Part shown: positions 1 to 7,917 of the stretch, piece by piece
How the letters are laid out: every line of letters begins with the position of its first letter
Numbering within the stretch: the stretch's first letter is position 1
Assembly (NCBI GenBank): GCA_965248675.1
Contig: CBDFJZ010000008.1
Span: forward strand, 1,488,001-1,552,000
Reading direction: 5' to 3'
Length of the DNA: 64,000 nucleotides
From: UBA6627 sp965248675
GTDB taxonomy: Bacteria; Chloroflexota; Dehalococcoidia; UBA2979
Position numbers and translations under genes: made by a program
Notes under the pieces: model-generated
Database searches by the model: none
What the model was told of the DNA's origin: nothing
What the model saw: only the letters and a program-made list of their open reading frames with translations

Positions 1-1
1 C

Positions 2-1426
2 GATTCCCGGCCACAGCAGGCGGGCCTCCCGCCGCATGACATCGCCGCCGAGGAGGCGGTGATCGCCGCGCTGCTGCTCGATGACGACAGCTACGCGCGC
101 GTGCTGCCGATCGTCCGTCCCGTCGACTTCTTTCGCGAACAGAACGGGTGGGCGTTCGACGCTTGCCTGAGCCTCGCCGAACGTGGCGAAGCCGTGACCG
201 TCCCGACGGTGGCCCACGAGCTCGAGCGCGCCGGCCACCTCGAGACGGTCGGCGGCGAACCGTTCCTGCAGGAGATCGCGGGCAAGTACTTCACCGCGAT
301 CGGCGTCGAGGCCCACGCGCGGATCGTGGCGCGCGATGCGCTCTACCGGCGGCTGATGCAGGTCGCCGGCAGCATCGCGCAGCTCGCGAGCGCCGGCGGT
401 CCGGACGCCTCCGGCGTGCTCAGCGAAGCCGAGTCGCTGCTGCTCGGGCTCCGCTCGGCGGAGGCGGCCGGCGACTTCAAGCGCCTGCGGGAGCTGCTCG
501 ACGAGTTCCTCGAGGCGCCGTCCGAGGACGAAGACGGCGAGCTCGCCAGCGCCGTGCGCTCGGGCTTCATGGATCTCGATCAGCAGCTCGGTGAAGGCTT
601 CAAGCGCGGCGACCTGATCATCCTCGCCGCGCGCACTGGCGTCGGCAAGACCTCGATGCTGCTGAACTTCGCGCGCAACGCCGCCGTCGGTCAGAAGGGC
701 ACGGTCGCGATCTTCAGCCTCGAGATGGGGGGCGAGCTGCTCGCGATGCGCATGCTGTCGTCCGAATCCGGCGTGCAGATGGCGCGCCTGCGCCTCGGGC
801 GGCACGGCGAGGACGAGGAGTCGCGCGTCATGCACGCGCACGGTCAGCTCGCCGGCGCCCCGGTCTACATCGACGACTCGGCGACGCTCACGGTGCCGGA
901 GATCCGCGCGAAGTGCCGCCGGCTCCAGGCGGATCACGGCCTCGATCTCGTGCTCGTCGACTACCTGCAGCTGCTCCACGGGGCCGGCCGCATGGACACC
1001 CGCGCGAACGAAATCAGCCAGATCACGCGCGCGCTGAAAGAGCTCGCCCGCGAACTGAACGTGCCCGTGCTCGCGGCGGCCCAGCTCTCGCGCGCCGTCG
1101 AGACGCGCCAACCGCACATCCCGATGCTCTCCGACCTCCGCGAGTCCGGCTCCATCGAGCAGGACGCGGACGTCGTGATGTTCATCTACCGCGAAGACGT
1201 CTACATCCAGCCCGCGGACTGGCAGGAACAGCACCCCGGCGAGCCCGGTGGTGCGCATCCGACCGGTCTCGCGCAGATCATCGTCGCGAAACACCGCAAC
1301 GGCCCGACCGGCACGATCTCCGTCCGCTGGGTGCCGGAGACGGCGAGCTTCCAGGATCTGTTGCTCCGCGCCGAGCCGATCCCGGCCGGCTACGAGGACT
1401 ACGGCGATCCGGACTCGCTGAACTGA
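2..1426 (+). CDS. dnaB: Replicative DNA helicase DnaB (5' end outside window)
   Basis: RecA-type hexameric helicase that unwinds DNA at the replication fork. The frame is open from the first bases of the window and reads PPHDIAAEEAVIAALLL, the conserved DnaB N-terminal segment, so the true start lies upstream; an internal ATG-like start near base 59 would delete it. The N-terminal DnaB domain is followed by the ATPase domain: Walker A ARTGVGKTS (near base 640), Walker B-like LVLVDYLQLL, and the later SGSIEQDADVVMFIYR motif. The stop overlaps the start of the DnaD-domain gene (TGATG), so helicase and candidate loaders are translationally coupled. Identity is secure; only the 5' extent is unknown. 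Confidence 0.95.
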   Translation, partial: DSRPQQAGLPPHDIAAEEAVIAALLLDDDSYARVLPIVRPVDFFREQNGWAFDACLSLAERGEAVTVPTVAHELERAGHLETVGGEPFLQEIAGKYFTAIGVEAHARIVARDALYRRLMQVAGSIAQLASAGGPDASGVLSEAESLLLGLRSAEAAGDFKRLRELLDEFLEAPSEDEDGELASAVRSGFMDLDQQLGEGFKRGDLIILAARTGVGKTSMLLNFARNAAVGQKGTVAIFSLEMGGELLAMRMLSSESGVQMARLRLGRHGEDEESRVMHAHGQLAGAPVYIDDSATLTVPEIRAKCRRLQADHGLDLVLVDYLQLLHGAGRMDTRANEISQITRALKELARELNVPVLAAAQLSRAVETRQPHIPMLSDLRESGSIEQDADVVMFIYREDVYIQPADWQEQHPGEPGGAHPTGLAQIIVAKHRNGPTGTISVRWVPETASFQDLLLRAEPIPAGYEDYGDPDSLN

Positions 1427-2190
1427 TGCCGCACCCGCTGTCACGGTCCCAGCCGGCGCCGACCGGTTCATCGCCCACCCCCGCGGCGGCGAGCGGCATC
1501 CCCGCGCCAGCACCGTTCGAGGGCTTCCGCACCGGCTCGCGGCCGATCACCCTCCCGGCGGATCTGTTCGCCGAGCTCATCCCGGCGATCGACGACGAAG
1601 CGGAGCTCCGCGTCACCCTGCACGCGCTCTACGCGATCGGCCGTCGGCGCGGCCCGCTTCGCGCCGTGCGACGCAGCGAGCTCGCGAGCGAGACGGTGCT
1701 GCGGCGCAGCCTTGCGCACTGCGGCGGTCTCGAGGCGCTGCCGCGCGCGCTCGATGCTGCCGTGGCGCGTGGCTCGCTGCTCGACTGCCCGCTCGACGAC
1801 GGCGACGTCCTCTATTTCGTGCACAACGAGGGCGGCCGCCGCCAGCGCGCCCGCGTGCTGAGCGGGGCGCAGCCGCTCCCGGACGGGCGCCGCGCCAGCG
1901 TCGAGACAGCGCCCGTGGAGCGCGGAGCACCGGCGGCCGTCTACGAGCAGGAGATCGGCACGCTCACCCCCGCCGTCGCCTCGCAGCTCGCCGAGGCGGA
2001 GGGGCACTATCCCACCGGTTGGGTCGTTGAGGCGCTGCGTGAGGCAGCGATGTACAACAAACGTTCCTGGCGCTACGCGGAGACGATCCTCCGCCGCTGG
2101 GAGACCGAAGGACGAGACGATGAGGCAACTCGGGGAGATGCTCGAACCGCCGACCCGTACAGCCATGTCTACAAGCGTGAGTGGCCGTGA
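1426..2190 (+). CDS. DnaD-domain primosome protein
   Basis: Probable replication-initiation or helicase-loading factor, 254 aa. The C-terminal region (about residues 170-235) has the DnaD/DnaB2 signature: YEQEIGTLTP, then an amphipathic stretch, then NKRSWRYAETILRRW, matching the conserved N-x-RSW-x-Y-x-x-x-IL-x-x-W pattern. The N-terminal 40 residues are Pro/Ala-rich and look disordered; the middle may be a degenerate winged-helix domain. The ATG overlaps the dnaB stop by one base, and the next gene starts inside this one, so the three form a tight operon. In Firmicutes DnaD works with DnaB and DnaI in loading the helicase; an equivalent role here is inferred from context. Confidence 0.85.
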   Translation: MPHPLSRSQPAPTGSSPTPAAASGIPAPAPFEGFRTGSRPITLPADLFAELIPAIDDEAELRVTLHALYAIGRRRGPLRAVRRSELASETVLRRSLAHCGGLEALPRALDAAVARGSLLDCPLDDGDVLYFVHNEGGRRQRARVLSGAQPLPDGRRASVETAPVERGAPAAVYEQEIGTLTPAVASQLAEAEGHYPTGWVVEALREAAMYNKRSWRYAETILRRWETEGRDDEATRGDARTADPYSHVYKREWP

Positions 2191-3484
2191 GCCGGACCCC
2201 GAGGCCAGTTCTGTAGGCGACGCCCCGCAGTGCGAACTCTGTGGTGGTGCTCGGTTCGTGCGCGTCACTTCGGACCCGCAGGACCCGCGCTTCGGCCAGC
2301 CGGTCACGTGTCGCTGCGCGGCCAGCGAGGACCCCGACGAGCGGCGGCAACGGCTGCTCCGCTACTCGCGGCTCGGGCCGCTGCGCCGGATGACCTTCGA
2401 CACGCTCGAGCGATCCGGCCGTAGCGAGGAGCCCGCGGAGCAGGCGCACTACACCGAGGCCGTCGCGATCGCCGAGCGCTACGCAGAGCATCCCGAGGGT
2501 TGGCTGGTCCTCACCGGTGCGCACGGTCGCGGCAAAACCCATCTCGCGGCCGCGATCGCCAATCGCGCGATCGAGCGCGGCGACCCGGCGTTGTTCCTCA
2601 CGGTCGCGGATCTGCTCGACACGCTCCGCGCGGGCTACGACGAGGACGCCGAGGAAGACTACGAACGCGCGCTCGAACAGGTGCGGCAGGCGCCACTGCT
2701 GATCCTCGACGACATCGGCGGCTACTCGGAGACCGCGTGGGCGCGCGAGAAGTTTCTGCAGGTGATCTCGCACCGTTTCAACGCGCTGCTGCCGACCGTG
2801 TTTACCGGCGCGCGCCCGCCCGATGAGGGCGAGCCGCGCCTCACGAGCCGGCTGACCGATCCGAGCGTCACGCAGCAGATCGAGCTCGGCGCCACGGTCG
2901 GTCCGCGCTTCTTCAACGTCGGCGCGATGGGTCGCGAGCTGCTCGCGAACTTCGCCCTCGATCGCTTCGATCCCTCGGGACGTGGGCTCCGCGGTGACTC
3001 CCGCCGCAACCTCGAGGGCGCGTTCCGGCTGGCGACGCACTGGGCGGCCGAGCCCGACGGCTGGCTCGTCTTCCTCGGCGCGAACGGCTGCGGCAAGACC
3101 CACCTGGCGGCTGGGATCGCCGCCGAGCGGCTGGCGCAGGGCGACGCCGTCGCCTTCGCCAACGTGCCCGATCTACTCGACGAGCTGCGCGCGACCTTCG
3201 CGCCGGGCGCGACCGAGCGCTTCGACCACCGCTTCGGACGCCTGCTCGAGGCGCCGGTGCTCGTCCTCGACGACCTCGGCGCGCAGCAGACGAGCGCCTG
3301 GGCCGAGGAGAAGCTGTACCAGCTGCTCAACCATCGCCACCTGCGCCGGATGCCGACGATCGTGACCACGAACTGCGAGCTGAAGGATATGGAGCCGCGG
3401 ATCACGTCGCGCCTCGCGGACCTGCAGACCTCGACGGTCTACCAGCTCACCGCACCCGATTACCGCACCGGCGCCGCCGGATAA
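2120..3484 (+). CDS. Tandem-duplicated DnaC/DnaI-like helicase-loader ATPase
   Basis: 454-aa protein built from an N-terminal zinc-binding motif (C38, C41, C64, C66) and two consecutive DnaC-type AAA+ ATPase units. Unit 1 has Walker A GAHGRGKTH (133-141) and Walker B LLILDDIGG. Unit 2 has Walker A GANGCGKTH (320-328) and Walker B VLVLDDLGA. Both keep an SRL arginine-finger region. In unit 1 the usual sensor-1 asparagine strand (VTTN in unit 2) reads VFTG, so unit 1 may bind but not efficiently hydrolyse ATP. DnaC and DnaI normally have one such unit. The start chosen is the ATG at 2120 behind a GAAGGA-like ribosome site inside the DnaD gene; an ATG at 2165 is an alternative. Position after dnaB and dnaD supports helicase loading. 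Confidence 0.85.
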   Translation: MRQLGEMLEPPTRTAMSTSVSGREPDPEASSVGDAPQCELCGGARFVRVTSDPQDPRFGQPVTCRCAASEDPDERRQRLLRYSRLGPLRRMTFDTLERSGRSEEPAEQAHYTEAVAIAERYAEHPEGWLVLTGAHGRGKTHLAAAIANRAIERGDPALFLTVADLLDTLRAGYDEDAEEDYERALEQVRQAPLLILDDIGGYSETAWAREKFLQVISHRFNALLPTVFTGARPPDEGEPRLTSRLTDPSVTQQIELGATVGPRFFNVGAMGRELLANFALDRFDPSGRGLRGDSRRNLEGAFRLATHWAAEPDGWLVFLGANGCGKTHLAAGIAAERLAQGDAVAFANVPDLLDELRATFAPGATERFDHRFGRLLEAPVLVLDDLGAQQTSAWAEEKLYQLLNHRHLRRMPTIVTTNCELKDMEPRITSRLADLQTSTVYQLTAPDYRTGAAG

Positions 3485-3820
3485 CGAGGCGAGTGGACGA
3501 GGACCGTCCCAGTTTCAGCTGCGGCGAGCAGTCGCGCTGTGCCCGATCGGTTCGCAGTCCGGTTCGGAGGGGCGTCCGGCCGCGGGACTCATCGCGTCGC
3601 ACTCCGCGAGCTTCGCTCCCTCGGACCAATCGCGACCGCGAAGCGCGTCGCGGCCGGGGGCTGCGGGGCCTCGCGCGTAGGGCGATCCGAGGGTGAGAGC
3701 ACCCCCGAAAAAACGCCGGCGGGCGGGTGGGATCATCAGCGCTTCGCAGAACGAGGCCGAAGGCGCGTGGCGATCCGGCCATCTGCCGGCTGCACATCGT
3801 CCGCACCGGAATCAGAGAGG
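3485..3820. other. Gene-free convergent interval
   Basis: Space between the convergent stops of the loader ATPase and the MoaD-MoaE gene. Open frames here have no recognisable protein and look like chance frames of high-GC DNA. A short hairpin, GGGTG-AGAG-CACCC, lies near 3691-3704 and is followed by a run of six A, which does not give a T-tail in either useful direction. I looked for hallmarks of RNase P RNA, tmRNA and SRP RNA and saw none. Confidence 0.5.
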
Positions 3821-4516
3821 CTACGAAGACCCCACCGGCTTCGGTTCGACGCCCTCCTGCCACTGGGTGCCATCCGGGCCGTGCTCCTTCTTCCAGACCG
3901 GCACCGTCTCCTTAACGCGGTCGACGGCGCGCAGCGCCGCCTCGAAGGCGTCCTGGCGGTGCGCCGCGGAGACCGCGACGGCCAGCGAGGTCTCGCCGAT
4001 CTCGAGCGTGCCGATGCGGTGGTGGATCGCGATGCCGTGCACCTCGCGCTCCGCGAAGTCGGCCAGCACCTCGTCGGCGACGGCGCGCAGCTGCTTCTCG
4101 GCCATCGGCACGTAGGCCTCGTACTCGAGGCGCAGCACCTCGTGTCCCTCGTGGTGGTCGCGAACGACGCCCTCGAAGACAACGGCGGCGCCGCTGGCGG
4201 GCGTCATCACCGCCTCGCGGAGCGCTTGCACCGCGAGCGGGGCGTCGGTGACGAGGAAGAGCGGGAGTTCGCCACCGGAGATCGGCGGGATCAGCGCCAC
4301 CGAGTCGCCGTCCTTCAGCGTCTCGTCGTCGTTGAGGATGTAGTCCTCGTTGACCGCGATCGCGACGCCGGTCAGGTACGGCTTGAGCTTCTCGTGCGAC
4401 GCCTCGAGGCGCTCGCGGAGCGCAGACACGAGCACGGTATCGGTGTCGAACTCTTCGACGATGTCGCCGCCGATGATGTCTCGCAGACCGGCGAAGAGCT
4501 GGACGGTCACCTGCAC
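3821..4516 (-). CDS. Molybdopterin synthase, fused small (MoaD) and large (MoaE) subunits
   Basis: 231-aa fusion making the dithiolene of molybdenum cofactor from cPMP. Residues 1-82 are a MoaD ubiquitin-like domain ending in PPISGG, the Gly-Gly whose carboxylate must be thiocarboxylated. The rest is MoaE, with EGVVRDHHEGHEVLRLEYEA and the catalytic Lys region VPVWKKEHG near the C-terminus. The Gly-Gly is internal and followed by ELPLF, so activity should require cleavage after it, as is known for the mycobacterial MoaX fusion. The start is GTG at 4516. No other Moco gene is in the window. A possible -10 box (TATACT on the minus strand, 4566-4571) lies about 50 bp upstream. Confidence 0.93.
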   Translation of the reverse strand: MQVTVQLFAGLRDIIGGDIVEEFDTDTVLVSALRERLEASHEKLKPYLTGVAIAVNEDYILNDDETLKDGDSVALIPPISGGELPLFLVTDAPLAVQALREAVMTPASGAAVVFEGVVRDHHEGHEVLRLEYEAYVPMAEKQLRAVADEVLADFAEREVHGIAIHHRIGTLEIGETSLAVAVSAAHRQDAFEAALRAVDRVKETVPVWKKEHGPDGTQWQEGVEPKPVGSS

Positions 4517-4597
4517 GGAATACCTGCTTTGCGATCGGTCGGGTGCGGGGCCAAGTGTCCGATCCAGTATATGGACGTGAGCCCCTCGGGCCTGCCG

Positions 4598-5893
4598 CTA
4601 GTCGAGCCGGCGGAGCGGCTGCTGACGCCAGGTCACGAGCGCGACGAACAGCAGAATCGCGAAGCCGGCGAGCGGGTAGACGAGCTCGATGCCGATCAGC
4701 CTGGCGAGCAGCCCCGTGCCCAGTCCGGCGAGTTGCATCAGCCCGCTGCCAAGCAGCAGCAGGCCGGTGACCCGGCCGAGCAGGCGATTCGGCACTTCGC
4801 GCTGCACGATCGTGACGGCCCAGGTGAGGATCAGCTGGTAGGCCAATCCGACGACGCCGTTGAAGAGGAACGCGAGCGCCACGGTTCGGCTCAATCCGAA
4901 CGCGATCACGGCCAGCCCCATGACCAGGGCGGCGCCGAGGAACCAGGCGCCCATGTGACGGACGTCGCCGCGCCAGCTCAGCCAGCTCGACGCGATCAGA
5001 CCGCCGGCGCCCCAGGTCACGATCATCGCGCCCCAGCCGAGCGCGTTCAGATCGAGGATTTCGTCGATCCAGGCGGCGATCAGGATCCCCATCACGCTCA
5101 TGCCCAGCGCGCTGACCGCCCAGTTCGTGAACACGGTCCACGTGACGACCGGGTTGGCGTGCAGCACGCGGATGCCTTCGCGCACGTTCGAAAGCACGGA
5201 CTCCTGCGCGGCACCGGGATCGGAGGCGGTACGCGTCGAGATGCCGGGTAGCAGTGCCAGCATGACCACGTGTCCCAGCCCGGCGATCAGATAGGTGATC
5301 CCGAAGCCCAGCCACTCGATCGACGCTCCTGCGCCGAACGCCGCCAGCACGCCGAAAGACATCATCATCTGATGCTGGGTAATCGCCTTGGACAGCAGGT
5401 GTTCCGGCACCGAGTCGCGCACCATCGCGGTTCTCGTTGGCTGGTCCTGGGCGTTGATCAGACCGAAGCTCGCGAAGAGCAGCATCATGATCACGAGCCA
5501 CGGCCCGTCGCCATGCTCGACCGAGGGGATCAACAGCAGTCCTCCGACGACGAGCACGCTCGCGAGGCCGATCAGATGACTGGCGGTGAGCACCGTCGCC
5601 CGCGGGAACCGGTCGGCGAAGGTCCCGCCGAAGAGCACGAAACCCAGAAAGGTCACGCCGCGCAGCGCGCCGAGCACCCCGAGCAGCCACACCGCCTGCC
5701 CCTCCGGCGCGACCGTGGTCACGTACCAGGCTTGCGTGATGAACAACGTCGGCTGGCGCATGCTCGAGGCGAGCTGCATCAGCATCAGCAGTCGGAAGTC
5801 GCGGTGGCCGAAGGTCGCGAGGCGGCGCGCGGAGAGGGTTGCCACGACGGTCGGCGTTGCGGCAGTCTCCGGCGAGACGTCCGGTGATGGCAT
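4598..5893 (-). CDS. MFS transporter (probable multidrug/metabolite exporter)
   Basis: 431-aa integral membrane protein of the major facilitator superfamily, about 12 hydrophobic helices. The N-terminal half has the motif FGGTFADRFPRATVL, the usual loop 2-3 signature (G-x-x-x-D-R-x-x-R), and DQPTRTAMVRDSVPEHLLSKA, typical of the EntS / 'transmembrane secretion effector' branch. ATG 5893 was chosen because hydrophobic homology starts soon after; the open frame continues upstream but that part is the antisense of comF. The gene is divergent from comF with a 34-bp gap and sits upstream of the MoaD-MoaE gene on the same strand, 81 bp away. Substrate cannot be read from sequence. Confidence 0.85.
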   Translation of the reverse strand: MPSPDVSPETAATPTVVATLSARRLATFGHRDFRLLMLMQLASSMRQPTLFITQAWYVTTVAPEGQAVWLLGVLGALRGVTFLGFVLFGGTFADRFPRATVLTASHLIGLASVLVVGGLLLIPSVEHGDGPWLVIMMLLFASFGLINAQDQPTRTAMVRDSVPEHLLSKAITQHQMMMSFGVLAAFGAGASIEWLGFGITYLIAGLGHVVMLALLPGISTRTASDPGAAQESVLSNVREGIRVLHANPVVTWTVFTNWAVSALGMSVMGILIAAWIDEILDLNALGWGAMIVTWGAGGLIASSWLSWRGDVRHMGAWFLGAALVMGLAVIAFGLSRTVALAFLFNGVVGLAYQLILTWAVTIVQREVPNRLLGRVTGLLLLGSGLMQLAGLGTGLLARLIGIELVYPLAGFAILLFVALVTWRQQPLRRLD

Positions 5894-5927
5894 CGGCGCA
5901 TCGTATCGGACCAGATCGCGAGGGCCG

Positions 5928-6623
5928 ATGAGCAGGCTTACCGCCGCCGTCCGCGACAGGCTCGGCGCCGACGTGCGGCGGACCCTCGTCGAGTTCGTCC
6001 TGCCCCAGCGCTGCCTGGTCTGCGGTCGCTTCGGCGCCGCCCTCCACGAGGCGTGCCTCCTCGATCTCCCGCGCGCCGCGCGCCCGCGCTGCCGCGTCTG
6101 CTGGGCGCCCTCTCGATCGCTCGTCTGCGAGCGCTGTGAGCTGGACGACGCACACGACGGCGTCAACGAGCTGCGCACGCCGTTCCGCTTCGCCGGCGAC
6201 GCGCGGCGCGCGTTGCTAGAGGCGAAGTTCCGAGGCGTCACCGCGCTGCTGCCGGCGCTCGCCCGCACCGCCGCCGAGGTGGTCGAGCGAAGCTGGCGTC
6301 CCGGCCTGGTTGTCCCGATCCCGCTGGCGCCGCGGCGGCGCCGCCGCCGCGGCTTCAATCAGGCCGAGCTGATCGCGAACGAGGTGGCCAGGTCGCTCGA
6401 CCTGCCCATGGCGCCCGCGGCGCTCTTCCGGACGCGGGAGTCCGAGGCGCAGGCCTCGCTTGGCGCCGCGGAACGTGCGACCAACCTCGCGGGCGCGTTC
6501 CGCGCACAAGGGCGTCGCGGGCGCGCGCGTGCTCCTCGTGGATGACGTGACGACGACCGGGTCGACGCTCAGCGAGGCGGCGCGTCCACGGTCTTCGCGC
6601 TCGCCGTAGCCCGCGAGGACTGA
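5928..6623 (+). pseudogene. comF-like phosphoribosyltransferase, two lesions
   Basis: ComF family proteins carry an N-terminal Zn ribbon and a type I PRTase fold and take part in uptake of transforming DNA in competent bacteria. Here the ribbon (CLVCG ... CRVCW ... CERC) and VVPIPLAPRRRRRRGFNQAE are intact from ATG 5928 (ribosome site GAGGG). After GAFRA (about 6505) the frame breaks: the PRPP-binding motif ARVLLVDDVTTTGSTLSE is one frame over (6523-6576). The expected ending ASTVFALAVARED then resumes in the original frame and stops at 6623. The segment between TLSEA and ASTV is about 7-8 codons shorter than in relatives. As read, translation stops at 6545 without the catalytic loop. Confidence 0.85.
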
Positions 6624-6651
6624 GCGGCGACATCACCCGTAGGCTCTCGGT

Positions 6652-7806
6652 ATGTCGAACCGACCCCCCGAGGCTCCCCCGCTCTTCGTCGTGATGCTGG
6701 GCGGCATCGACGGCGACGGCCTCGAGGGCCTGATGCGTCGCGCGCTGGAGGCGTCGGCGCTCGACCTGCTCGAGGCGGCCGGTGGGACAGGCCGCTTCGC
6801 GGACTGCGTGCTCGTCTCGGATCGTGCACCGGGTGCGGAGCTTCCGGGTGGGGCGCGGCTGATCCTCGACGACGTCTCTCAGCCGTTTCACTTCGGGCGC
6901 CAGCTCGCGGCTGTCGTCGGAGCGTCAGGCGCCGACCGGTTCGTCTACGCCGGCGCAGGGGCCGGTCCACTGCTCGGCGCGCCGGAGCTCGAGGCGCTGG
7001 CGGATGGCCTCGAGGCCGCCGACGCGATCTGCGTGACGAATAACTTCTACTCGGCCGACCTGTTCGCGGTGCGACCGGCGGAGCTGCTCGCCCGCGTCGA
7101 TCCGTGGCCGCCAGCCGACAACGGCGTCCCGCGGGCGCTCAAGGAGCAGTTCGGCATCGAGACCGGCGAGCTACCGAGGACGACCGCCACCCAGCTCAAT
7201 CTCGATTCCCCGATCGACCTCGTGGCGATCGCGCTCGCCGGCGCGGGCGGCCCGAGACTGCGCGCGCTGCTCGCGGAATGGGCGCCGGATACCAGCCGCG
7301 CCGCCGAGGCGGCGCGGAAGTTCACCGACCGCCACGCCGAGGTGCTCGTCGCCGGACGCGCGAACTCGCGCGCGTGGCAGTACCTCGAACGGGAGACTGC
7401 CTGCCGGGTGCGCATGCTCGCCGAGGAGCGGGGGATGACCGCAGCGGGCCGTGACGCCGACGGCACCGCACGCTCGATGCTCGGGCAGTTGATCGAGGCG
7501 GCCGGCCCCGAACGCTGCTTCGCGGAGCTGATCCCCGACCTCTGCGACGCGGCGTTCATCGACCTGCGCCCGGCGCTCGCTCACCTCGGGATTCACGCGC
7601 CGGCATCCGACCGCTTCGCCGCCGATCTCGGCAAGGTCGAGGCGATCGAGCACCCCGAGCTGCGCGCGATCGTCGCCGCGGCGAACGCCGCGCCCGTCCC
7701 GGTCGTCCTCGGCGGCCACTCGCTCGTCGCCGGCGCGTTGATGCTGCTGAACGACTGGGTCTGGGACGAGCACGACCGGTTGCTCGAGGCGGCCGAGACC
7801 GACTGA
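6652..7806 (+). CDS. Uncharacterised 384-aa protein
   Basis: Not recognised with confidence. Starts with a hydrophobic strand and glycine turn (LFVVMLGGIDGDG) and includes CVLVSDRAPGAELPGG, LILDDVSQPFHFGRQLA and DRFVYAGAGAGPLL, a strand-loop pattern reminiscent of GT-A-type nucleotidyltransferases (MobA/CofC-like), with AICVTNNFYSADLFAV in the middle. The C-terminal half is helical with no known motif. No signal peptide or membrane segment. It lies between broken comF and glyA, with its own start 13 bp after a weak purine run. The coding pattern (strong third-position GC) is convincing; the nucleotidyltransferase idea is inference only. Confidence 0.7.
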   Translation: MSNRPPEAPPLFVVMLGGIDGDGLEGLMRRALEASALDLLEAAGGTGRFADCVLVSDRAPGAELPGGARLILDDVSQPFHFGRQLAAVVGASGADRFVYAGAGAGPLLGAPELEALADGLEAADAICVTNNFYSADLFAVRPAELLARVDPWPPADNGVPRALKEQFGIETGELPRTTATQLNLDSPIDLVAIALAGAGGPRLRALLAEWAPDTSRAAEAARKFTDRHAEVLVAGRANSRAWQYLERETACRVRMLAEERGMTAAGRDADGTARSMLGQLIEAAGPERCFAELIPDLCDAAFIDLRPALAHLGIHAPASDRFAADLGKVEAIEHPELRAIVAAANAAPVPVVLGGHSLVAGALMLLNDWVWDEHDRLLEAAETD

Positions 7807-7917
7807 TGGCGTCGCCTCGATTCGCCGTCGGCGCGTAGGTCCCGGCTTCGCTACGATCCGTCCTCGACGACGCCTGCGCCGCCGAGCCACGGTGGGATGC
7901 ACACCGGGAGCCCGAGG

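Noticed and set aside
3485..3820. RNase P RNA, tmRNA or SRP RNA gene
   Set aside because: None of the conserved core sequences of these RNAs could be found on either strand.
3912..6155. 747-codon open frame on the minus strand
   Set aside because: Arg/Ala/Gly-rich translation typical of an out-of-frame shadow over the MoaD-MoaE and MFS genes, which have clear homology.
6543..6545. TGA in comF as a second selenocysteine codon
   Set aside because: The downstream homology is in another frame, so this is a frameshift stop; no SECIS-like hairpin follows.
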